64,000 nt of DNA from Methylohalobius sp. GTDB taxonomy: Bacteria > Pseudomonadota > Gammaproteobacteria > Methylococcales > Methylothermaceae. The notes under the pieces are model-generated. The model saw nothing but the letters and a program-made list of their open reading frames with translations. It searched no databases and had not been told where the DNA came from. Shown here piece after piece: positions 57,436-64,000 of the stretch (position 1 is the first letter of the stretch; each line of letters begins with the position of its first letter). Both the position numbers and the translations under genes were made by a program. Location of the stretch: positions 50,350 through 114,349 of the forward strand of contig JAOAHI010000003.1 of NCBI GenBank assembly GCA_026415315.1, in the 5' to 3' direction.

Positions 57436-58113
57436 ATGATTCCTTTCCAGGATACCGCTCCGCGCCGCTTTACTCCCTGGATGACCTGGAGCTTAATGGG
57501 GATAAATTTCTTGGTGTTTGTAGTTACTTGGATGTTAAGCGAGGAGGTGCGGGTTGAGATCTTTTATCGTTACGGTGTGATTCCAGCGCGCTATGCATAT
57601 CCCGAGTGGGCGCAAGCGGTGGGCCTTGATGTCCGCGACTATATGCCATTTTTAACTAATCTATTCCTTCACGGCAGCGGGCTGCACCTTTTGTTCAATC
57701 TGTGGCTTTTGTGGATCTTTGGCGACAACGTTGAGGATAGGATGGGGGCATGGCGATTCTTTGGCTTTTTTCTTCTCTGCGGCGTTTTGGCTAATCTAGT
57801 TCACGTGGTCCTCAATCCCGCTGCTCTTACTCCAGCCGTAGGGGCTTCTGGAGCAATCGCCGGGGTTTTGGCGGCGTATTTTTATCTGTTCCCGTATGCT
57901 AAAGTCATCGTCTGGATTTTTCCTTTGCCGCTGTTTATCCCGGTGCCAGCCATTTTGTTTTTGGGGCTGTGGGTGATTTTTCAGGGATATCAGGCTACTA
58001 CCGCTATGGCTACGCAAGAGCCATACGCGAATATCGCCTGGTGGGGACATCTGGGCGGATTTGCTTCCGGTTTTTTGCTGTTTCGCTTGTTTTTGCGCCG
58101 CAATGCGTCATGA
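57436..58113 (+). CDS. Rhomboid family intramembrane serine protease
   Basis: A 225-residue protein with six to seven membrane helices. The catalytic Ser lies in GASGAIAGVLAAYF, the catalytic His in AWWGHLGGFASG, and the oxyanion Asn in HGSGLHLLFNLWLLW, the order of an active rhomboid. It cleaves membrane helices within the bilayer; the substrate is unknown. Its stop overlaps the glcD start in an ATGA arrangement, which is unusual company for a rhomboid. Confidence 0.92.
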   Translation: MIPFQDTAPRRFTPWMTWSLMGINFLVFVVTWMLSEEVRVEIFYRYGVIPARYAYPEWAQAVGLDVRDYMPFLTNLFLHGSGLHLLFNLWLLWIFGDNVEDRMGAWRFFGFFLLCGVLANLVHVVLNPAALTPAVGASGAIAGVLAAYFYLFPYAKVIVWIFPLPLFIPVPAILFLGLWVIFQGYQATTAMATQEPYANIAWWGHLGGFASGFLLFRLFLRRNAS

Positions 58114-59567
58114 CCACTAACTGCGCGTTAGTCCGAGCTTTGCGCCGCTTGTTGCCGCGCGATGCGGTATTGGCCGAGCCCGAGGAGCTCAAACCTTATG
58201 AATGCGATGGTCTGTCTGCATACCGCCGTTTGCCGCAGGTGGTGGTGCTGCCGTATACGGCCGAGCAAGTGCAGGCGGTGTTGGCTTGGTGTTATGCTCA
58301 CGATGTGCCAGTGGTGGCTAGGGGAGCCGGCACTGGGCTCTCGGGCGGTTCTTTGCCGCAGGAAAACGGAGTGTTGCTGTGTTTGGGGCGCCTTAATCGG
58401 ATTTTGGCCATCGATCCAGCCAACCGCACAGCTTGCCTCCAGCCCGGGGTGTGCAACCTGGCGATCAGTCAGGCGGCAAGGCCTTATGGTTTGTATTACG
58501 CGCCCGATCCTTCCTCGCAGATCGCTTGTACGATAGGCGGCAACGTCGCCGAGAACGCAGGCGGTATTCATTGCCTCAAATACGGTCTGACGGTAAACAA
58601 TGTGTTGGGCCTGGTTTTTTTAACTGCGGCCGGTGAGGAAATCAGAGTCGGCGGCAGTGGCCTGGATGGGCCAGGACTAGACATTTTGGCTATGCTGCAC
58701 GGCTCAGAGGGATTGCTTGGCATCCTTACCGAAGTAACAGTGCGCCTGTTACCGTTGCCTGAAGCCGCGCGCGTGCTCATGGCGGCCTTTGATTCGGTCA
58801 CGCAGGCGGCCGAAGCAGTCGGAGCAGTGATTCGGGCCGGGCTGATTCCTGCCGGGCTGGAGATGATGGATAAAGTGACCATAAAAGGGGTGGAGGATTT
58901 TCTCCAGGTGCATTATCCCCAAGAAGCGGAGGCGATCTTGTTGTGCGAGGTGGACGGTTTTGCAGCGCAGGTGGAAGAGGAGCTGGCGTTGGCGCGAGAG
59001 GTGTTAGTGGCCAGTGGAGCATGCGAAGTTTGGGTAGCGTCAGATGAGACCGAGCGCCAGCGTTTTTGGGCTGGGCGCAAAGCGGCCTTTCCGGCGATCG
59101 GCAGGATCACGCCGGATTATTACTGCATGGACGGCACGATTCCTCGCGGGCGTTTGGCTGAGGTTTTGGCCGGTATTGCCCAGCTGAGCCAAAAATATGG
59201 GTTAAGGGTGGCGAATGTGTTCCATGCTGGCGACGGTAACCTTCACCCTTTAATCATGTACGACGCGGCAGTTCCCGGGGAGTTGGAGAGAGTGGAACGC
59301 TTAGGGGACGAGATTTTAGCCTTATGCGTTCAAGTTGGTGGAGCCATCACTGGCGAACACGGGGTGGGAGTGGAAAAGCTCAACGGCATGTGCTACCAGT
59401 TCACTCTCAAAGAGCTGGCCCAATTCCATGCTGTCAAGCGCGCCTTTGATCCCAAAGGCTTGCTTAATCCTGGAAAAGCCATTCCAACTTTGGCACGCTG
59501 CATAGAACTTGGCCGAGCGCACGTACGCGGTGGGCAGTTGGGGCATCCGGAATTGGAGCGTTTTTGA
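58110..59567 (+). CDS. glcD: Glycolate oxidase FAD-linked subunit GlcD
   Basis: A 485-residue flavoprotein of the vanillyl-alcohol-oxidase type. PVVARGAGTGLSGGSLP (about 68-84) and GGNVAENAGGIHCLKYG bind FAD; NVFHAGDGNLHPLI and GAITGEHGVGVEKL near the C-terminus are GlcD-specific. It oxidises glycolate to glyoxylate with GlcE and GlcF and passes electrons to quinone. Starts inside the rhomboid stop; two bases before glcE. Some homologues act on D-lactate, but the DEF set favours glycolate. Confidence 0.94.
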   Translation: MTTNCALVRALRRLLPRDAVLAEPEELKPYECDGLSAYRRLPQVVVLPYTAEQVQAVLAWCYAHDVPVVARGAGTGLSGGSLPQENGVLLCLGRLNRILAIDPANRTACLQPGVCNLAISQAARPYGLYYAPDPSSQIACTIGGNVAENAGGIHCLKYGLTVNNVLGLVFLTAAGEEIRVGGSGLDGPGLDILAMLHGSEGLLGILTEVTVRLLPLPEAARVLMAAFDSVTQAAEAVGAVIRAGLIPAGLEMMDKVTIKGVEDFLQVHYPQEAEAILLCEVDGFAAQVEEELALAREVLVASGACEVWVASDETERQRFWAGRKAAFPAIGRITPDYYCMDGTIPRGRLAEVLAGIAQLSQKYGLRVANVFHAGDGNLHPLIMYDAAVPGELERVERLGDEILALCVQVGGAITGEHGVGVEKLNGMCYQFTLKELAQFHAVKRAFDPKGLLNPGKAIPTLARCIELGRAHVRGGQLGHPELERF

Positions 59568-59569
59568 GC

Positions 59570-60625
59570 ATGGATCGGACGGATGAGCTGGTAGAAAAGG
59601 TAAACGCGGCGATCGCCGACCGTAAGCCCTTGCGCCTTATTGGCGGTGGGAGCAAGGATTTCTATGGGTGTCTGCTTCAAGGCGAGCCGCTTTACCTGTC
59701 CGGTCATAGGGGGATCATCGACTACGCGCCAGAGGAGCTGGTCGTCACAGTGCGTGCCGGAACTCCTTTGGCTGAACTAGAACAGGCGCTGGCAAGCCAG
59801 GGCCAGATGTTGCCGTTTGAACCGCCGCACTTTGGACCGGCGACCGTGGGTGGGGCTGTGGCATCTGGGCTGTCCGGCCCACGTAGGCCTTTTGTCGGAG
59901 CGGTGCGCGATTTCGTGTTAGGAACCAAGCTTCTGACTGGTCGCGGTGAAGTTTTGTCTTTTGGCGGCAGGGTGATGAAGAACGTGGCCGGTTTCGATGT
60001 AAGCCGCCTAATGGCTGGTTCTCTAGGTACTTTAGGGGTGATTCTAGAAGTCTCCCTTAAAGTGCTGCCAAAGCCGGAGCGAGAATGGACTCTATGCCAG
60101 GAAGTGGAGGCAGACAAAGCGCTTGAGCTCATGTCAGCCTGGATGGGCCAATCTTTGCCATTGAGCGCTCTGGCTTACGAGGAGCCTTATATGTATCTGC
60201 GCTTAAGCGGCACGGAGCGGGCAGTAGCAGATGCGGCTCGCCGCATAGGGGGAGAACGGTTGGCAGAGGGGGAGGACTTTTGGCAGGAGTTGCGGGAGCA
60301 GAGGCGGCCATTTTTCACCGAGGGGGAGGGGGATCTTTGGCGCCTAGCGGTGCCGCCGGCAGCGCCTTGGCCGGATATAGCTGGCCGATTTCTTCTCGAT
60401 TGGGGGGGAGCGCAGCGCTGGGTGCATACTTTAGAAGCACCGACCAGATTGTTTCAGCTTGCTGCTGAACTTAATGGGCATGCGACGCTATTTCGGACTA
60501 AAGGTGCAAGGTACGAGGTGTTTCAACCTTTACCTGAGAACTTGGCTAAGCTCCATAAGGCACTCAAAGAGGCCTTCGATCCTTATCGGATTTTCAATCC
60601 TGGGCGGATGTATCCCGAGTGGTGA
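59570..60625 (+). CDS. glcE: Glycolate oxidase FAD-binding subunit GlcE
   Basis: A 351-residue FAD-binding subunit. The opening RLIGGGSKDFYG, DYAPEELVVTVRAGTPL, FGPATVGGAVASGLSGP, and GRVMKNVAGFDVSRL are typical GlcE blocks. The ATG at 59570 follows the glcD stop by two bases; a TTG two codons earlier overlaps glcD. Required with GlcD and GlcF for activity. Confidence 0.95.
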   Translation: MDRTDELVEKVNAAIADRKPLRLIGGGSKDFYGCLLQGEPLYLSGHRGIIDYAPEELVVTVRAGTPLAELEQALASQGQMLPFEPPHFGPATVGGAVASGLSGPRRPFVGAVRDFVLGTKLLTGRGEVLSFGGRVMKNVAGFDVSRLMAGSLGTLGVILEVSLKVLPKPEREWTLCQEVEADKALELMSAWMGQSLPLSALAYEEPYMYLRLSGTERAVADAARRIGGERLAEGEDFWQELREQRRPFFTEGEGDLWRLAVPPAAPWPDIAGRFLLDWGGAQRWVHTLEAPTRLFQLAAELNGHATLFRTKGARYEVFQPLPENLAKLHKALKEAFDPYRIFNPGRMYPEW

Positions 60626-60629
60626 ATAA

Positions 60630-61850
60630 ATGTATCTCGAGCTTGCTTCTAAGTTTAAAAACCATCCCCAGGCATATGATGCAGCTCAGATTATCCGTTC
60701 CTGCGTTCATTGTGGGTTTTGCAACGCCACTTGTCCCACCTTTCGGGTTTTGGGGGACGAACTCGATGGGCCGCGTGGGCGCATTTATCAGATCAAATCC
60801 TTGTTAGAAGGGCAAAAAGCCACGGTCCATATCCAAAACCATCTTGATCGTTGCTTGACGTGCCGCGGATGTGAAACCACTTGCCCTGCTGGGGTGCGCT
60901 TTGGGCGTTTGCTGGACCTTGGCCGTCACATAGTCGAGGCCCAAGTGAAACGCCCTTGGCGCCAGCGCTTGCTGCGCTGGGGTTTAAGGCACTTTGTTCC
61001 TTATCCTGGACGGATTGCTCCGTGGGTACGCCTGGCCCGGTTTGTCCGGTTAGGCTTGCCTAAAGCCTGGGTAAGCAGGCTACCTCCCCCTAACCAGCCC
61101 ATTTGGCCAGCGCCTGCGCACTCTCGTCGAATGCTGGTGTTAGACGGCTGTGTCCAGGCGGTGTTGGCGCCCCAGATCAACGCCGCCGCGGCTAAGGTTC
61201 TAGACGGTTTAGGAATTTCTCTGCTTCCGGCGCCTAAGGCTGGCTGCTGCGGAGCGCTGTCTTATCATTTGGGTGCTCAGGAAGATGGCTTGATTTTTGC
61301 TAAGCGCAACATCGACGCCTGGTGGCCTTATGTAGAGCAGGGCATAGAAGCCATCGTGACCACTGCCTCTGGCTGTGGCTTGATGGTCAAGGAGTACGGC
61401 CAGCTTTTGACCGACGACCCTCGTTATGCCGAAAAGGCCTCGGTCGTTTCCGCTCTGGTCAAGGATATATGCGAGGTGCTGGCGGGTCTGCCAAAACTGG
61501 AACAGTTTCGTCCGCAACAGTCCTTAAAAATCGCTTTTCAATCGCCTTGCACTTTACAACACGGCCTGCGCTTGGCAGGGAGGGTGGAGGAATTGTTGCA
61601 AAGGCTTGGCTATGAACTGGCGCCGGTCCCGGACGCCCATCTGTGCTGCGGCTCGGCCGGAGCTTATTCGATCCTAGAATCTAAGATCGCCGCCGAGCTC
61701 AGGCGGGCCAAAATCGCCGCTTTAGAGAGTAGTCACCCTGATCTAATCGCCACAGCCAATATCGGCTGCTTTTTGTATCTGAAGCCGGTTGCTACCCGCC
61801 CAGTGATACACTGGATTGAGCTGCTGGCAGCAGGTAAAGCCGCTGGGTGA
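60630..61850 (+). CDS. glcF: Glycolate oxidase iron-sulfur subunit GlcF
   Basis: A 406-residue subunit. Two ferredoxin-type [4Fe-4S] sites (CVHCGFCNATCP, about 28-39, and CLTCRGCETTCP, about 78-89) are followed by two CCG domains, each with a conserved motif (GCCGALSYHL, CCGSAGAYSI). It carries electrons from the flavin subunits to the membrane quinone pool. Spacing to glcE is 4 bases. Last gene of the rightward glc operon; faces the convergent signalling gene. Confidence 0.96.
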   Translation: MYLELASKFKNHPQAYDAAQIIRSCVHCGFCNATCPTFRVLGDELDGPRGRIYQIKSLLEGQKATVHIQNHLDRCLTCRGCETTCPAGVRFGRLLDLGRHIVEAQVKRPWRQRLLRWGLRHFVPYPGRIAPWVRLARFVRLGLPKAWVSRLPPPNQPIWPAPAHSRRMLVLDGCVQAVLAPQINAAAAKVLDGLGISLLPAPKAGCCGALSYHLGAQEDGLIFAKRNIDAWWPYVEQGIEAIVTTASGCGLMVKEYGQLLTDDPRYAEKASVVSALVKDICEVLAGLPKLEQFRPQQSLKIAFQSPCTLQHGLRLAGRVEELLQRLGYELAPVPDAHLCCGSAGAYSILESKIAAELRRAKIAALESSHPDLIATANIGCFLYLKPVATRPVIHWIELLAAGKAAG

Positions 61851-61901
61851 AAACGTAATTGGGACGAGTGGGGCATTTTATGTTTGGGGCGAGAAGCGAT
61901 C

Positions 61902-63965
61902 TCATTTACCGGTTTGTTCTCTGCGCTCGGAAGCTGGATGGATCCTGCCTGCTGACTGGCTAAAAAAGCGGCAAAATTCATCCTCTGGCAGCGGGGGACT
62001 ATAAAAGTACCCTTGCCCGGCGTTGCAACCGAGGTGAGAAAGGAAAACGTGCTGTACCGCAGTTTCCACGCCTTCAGCGACAACGCCTAGCCCTAAGGTT
62101 TGGCCCATATGGATAATGGTACTTATGATCTTGACGTCGCTGGAGTTATGGGGTAGGTCGCGCACGAAGCTGCGATCGATCTTAAATTCGTCGAGCGGGA
62201 AGCTTTTCAGATACGCCAAAGAGGAATAACCGGTGCCGAAGTCGTCCAAAGACAGCTTTATCCCTAAGGACTTGAGTCGGAGCAGGCGGTCTATGGCCTG
62301 CTCGCCATACTCCATCACCATGCTTTCGGTAATCTCGAGCTTGAGGCAGGAAGGGGGCAGTCCTATCTGAGCGAGCGTACTAGCAATGATCTCGGGCAGG
62401 GTTAGCTGTTGAAACTGACGGGCAGAGAGGTTAACGGCCATGACTTCCAAGGCGTAGCCGGATTCCCGCCAGGTGCGGGCTGCTTGACAGGCGGCGGCCA
62501 GTACCCATTCTCCCAACGGCAGAATTAAACCCGTTTCCTCCGCCAGAGGGATAAAGCGATCTGGCGCAATTAAACCTTGCTCTGGGTCTTGCCAGCGTAG
62601 CAGCGCTTCGCAACCAAGAATGCGCAAGCTGTGCAGCTCGATGATCGGTTGGTAGTGCAGGACGAAATGTTGGCGCTTGATCGCTTGACGCAGGCGGGCT
62701 TCGAGCGTCAAGCGCCGGCGCGCTCGGTCAGACAGAGTCGGCGTGTAAAAACGGTAGCTGCCCCGTTCCTCTTGTTTGGCTTGGCGCATGGCGGTCTCGG
62801 CGTGCTGAATAAGCTCAGCATCGCTTGTGCTATCGTCAGGATAGAGGCTGATGCCGATGCTGGCGCTTAAATGGATTTCTTGTCCGGCGACAGTAAACGG
62901 GGGCTTCAGCGCGGCTAGCACGTGTTCAGCGATGCGCCCAGCAGCCTCAGAATGAGGCAACTCATCCACTACCAGCAAAAATTCATCGCCAGCCAAACGC
63001 CCGAAAAAATCTTCACCGCGCAAGTGTTGCTTAAGGCGGGTGGTGAAGGCTGTGAGCAGCTCATCGCCTGCATTGTGGTTTAGGCTATCGTTGATCAAGT
63101 TGAAGCGATCCAAATCTAAAAGCAAGGCCGCCACGCGCCGGTTGTGGCGTTGGGCGCGTTCTAGCATTTGCCTAAGGCCGAGCTGGAGCAGCAGGCGGTT
63201 GGGTAGGCCAGTTAGAAGATCGTAATGGATGAGGTGATCAAGCCTTTCTTGCGATTGTTTAATCTGGCTTAGATCATTCATCAGGGCCACATAATGGGTT
63301 GGCTGGCCTGACGTGTCGCGTACCGTGCTGATAGTTAAAAGCTGAGGGTAAATTTCGCCGTTTTTGCGCCGGTTCCACACCTCTCCTTGCCAATAGCCGG
63401 TCGCGAGCAACCGGCGCCACATATTTAGGTAGAAAGCTCGATCGTGGTGCCCAGATTGAAGAAAACGGGGGTTTTTTCCTAAGGCTTCGGCTTCAGTATA
63501 GCCAGTAATCTCGCAGAAAGCCCGATTAACGGCGACGATTTTGGCTTTGAGGTCGGTCACGAGGATGCCTTCGCTGGCATAATCGAACACCGCTTTGGCT
63601 TGGCGTAAACGCAAGTCAGCTGCGGTCTGTTCTACAGCCAGAGCCGCAAGGTGGGCGAATTCCTGGATGAGCTCCATCTCCTCCCGCTTGGGGCGACGCA
63701 CACGATCGTAGTAGATAGCAAAAGTGCCTAGGACATCGCCGTGGCGATTTTTGAAGGGAAGCGACCAGCACGCGCGAAAACCTACCCGGCGGACTATATT
63801 CAAATAAGGCGTCCAATAAGGATGGCAAAACACGTCCTCAGCGATCACCGGTTGGCCGGTGGCAGCGGCTGTACCGCAAGAGCCTATTCCCTCCTTAGCT
63901 TCCAATCCGTCCACCGCTGCGTTGTAGAAGTCCGGCAGGCTTGGGGCCGCTGCAGTGTACAGGCG
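61902..63965 (-). CDS. GAF-PAS-GGDEF-EAL signalling protein, 5' end missing
   Basis: About 687 codons are real; the true start is beyond the contig edge. Order: partial GAF (through PFKNRHGDVLGTFAIYY), PAS/PAC with FCEITGYTEAEALGKNPR, GGDEF with the degenerate but usually active signature AGDEF (LAGDEFLLVV), then EAL (CEALLRW, ITESMV, DDFGTGYSS, IDRSFV). The set predicts synthesis and/or hydrolysis of cyclic di-GMP in response to a sensory input. The last coding bases run into sequencing adapter, which falsely supplies an N-terminal MYKRQ. Stop at 61902. Confidence 0.93.
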   Translation of the reverse strand, partial: RLYTAAAPSLPDFYNAAVDGLEAKEGIGSCGTAAATGQPVIAEDVFCHPYWTPYLNIVRRVGFRACWSLPFKNRHGDVLGTFAIYYDRVRRPKREEMELIQEFAHLAALAVEQTAADLRLRQAKAVFDYASEGILVTDLKAKIVAVNRAFCEITGYTEAEALGKNPRFLQSGHHDRAFYLNMWRRLLATGYWQGEVWNRRKNGEIYPQLLTISTVRDTSGQPTHYVALMNDLSQIKQSQERLDHLIHYDLLTGLPNRLLLQLGLRQMLERAQRHNRRVAALLLDLDRFNLINDSLNHNAGDELLTAFTTRLKQHLRGEDFFGRLAGDEFLLVVDELPHSEAAGRIAEHVLAALKPPFTVAGQEIHLSASIGISLYPDDSTSDAELIQHAETAMRQAKQEERGSYRFYTPTLSDRARRRLTLEARLRQAIKRQHFVLHYQPIIELHSLRILGCEALLRWQDPEQGLIAPDRFIPLAEETGLILPLGEWVLAAACQAARTWRESGYALEVMAVNLSARQFQQLTLPEIIASTLAQIGLPPSCLKLEITESMVMEYGEQAIDRLLRLKSLGIKLSLDDFGTGYSSLAYLKSFPLDEFKIDRSFVRDLPHNSSDVKIISTIIHMGQTLGLGVVAEGVETAVQHVFLSHLGCNAGQGYFYSPPLPEDEFCRFFSQSAGRIHPASERREQTGK

Positions 63966-64000
63966 CTGTCTCTTATACACATCTGACGCTGCCGACGAGC
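63966..64000. other. Untrimmed Nextera transposase/Read 1 adapter at contig end
   Basis: Bases 63966-63984 equal the reverse complement of the 19-base Tn5 mosaic end, and 63985-63998 equal the reverse complement of the Nextera Read 1 tail (TCGTCGGCAGCGTC). The last two bases are probably the start of an index. This is library sequence, not genome, and should be trimmed. Confidence 0.98.

Noticed and set aside
63741..63986. Plus-strand 81-residue frame at the contig end
   Set aside because: It is antisense to the GAF domain and ends in adapter-encoded SLIHI.

Overview
The window looks like a piece of the chromosome of an aerobic gammaproteobacterial (type I) methanotroph. The main evidence is a complete particulate methane monooxygenase operon (pmoCAB, 32.7-35.6 kb), a lanthanide-type methanol dehydrogenase (xoxF, 54.6-56.4 kb), an NAD-linked formate dehydrogenase (49.9-54.4 kb) and formate-tetrahydrofolate ligase (30.8-32.5 kb). 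The housekeeping clusters (mreBCD-mrdAB-mltB-rlpA-dacA, gatCAB, rnhA-dnaQ, holC-pepA, pcnB-folK-panBC) have gammaproteobacterial gene orders. No species can be named from sequence alone. No integrase, transposase, phage gene or CRISPR array was seen, so this is core chromosome rather than an island.

Layout. 0-8.7 kb (minus): cell elongation and peptidoglycan genes, dat-dacA-rlpA-mltB-rodA-mrdA-mreD-mreC-mreB, tightly packed with many overlaps. 8.8-12.5 kb (plus): gatC-gatA-gatB, with a Uma2-family nuclease-fold gene wedged between gatA and gatB. 12.5-14.2 kb: a glycine-zipper lipoprotein and purD. 14.4-14.65 kb (minus): tRNA-Leu(UAA) and tRNA-Ser(UGA). 14.7-16.6 kb (minus): methyltransferase-rnhA-dnaQ, divergent from mltD (16.7-18.0 kb). 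18.0-25.0 kb (minus): a YejABEF-like peptide/oligopeptide ABC importer with serB inside the operon. 25.0-28.9 kb: a membrane J-domain protein, an RRM RNA-binding protein with a long structured leader, a ubiquinone-type hydroxylase and BepA-like M48 protease. 28.9-30.3 kb: dsrE-dsrF-dsrH-dsrC sulfur relay; DsrC carries both C-terminal cysteines. 30.4-35.6 kb: DUF5335 gene, fhs, pmoCAB. 35.7-43.7 kb: valS, an AlkA-like glycosylase, a Spy-like periplasmic protein, a DASS/SLC13-type transporter, holC, pepA. 43.8-49.5 kb (plus): DUF4404, pcnB, folK, panB, panC and the methionine-salvage genes mtnB-mtnD-mtnC. 49.5-56.4 kb (plus): cysteine-rich lipoprotein, formate dehydrogenase, xoxF. 56.6-61.9 kb (plus): DUF2232-like membrane protein, rhomboid protease and glycolate oxidase glcDEF. 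61.9-63.97 kb (minus): a GAF-PAS-GGDEF-EAL protein cut by the contig end.

How the genes work together. PmoCAB oxidises methane to methanol, XoxF oxidises methanol in the periplasm, formate dehydrogenase turns formate into CO2 and NADH, and Fhs diverts formate to the folate C1 pool. Four steps of C1 metabolism thus lie within 26 kb on one strand. GlcDEF would recover glycolate, which suggests but does not prove a RuBisCO-type carbon-fixing side pathway. The formaldehyde oxidation steps, the XoxF cytochrome partner and PQQ synthesis are not in the window.

The last 35 bases are not biological: 63966-63998 match a Nextera transposase/Read 1 adapter in reverse complement, so the right edge is an untrimmed contig end. 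I found no clear, wholly new system. The best leads are the unusual base composition of pmoC, the two-cysteine DsrC set, the Uma2 gene in gatCAB, the structured leaders of xoxF, fhs and the RNA-binding protein, and the cysteine-rich lipoprotein before formate dehydrogenase.
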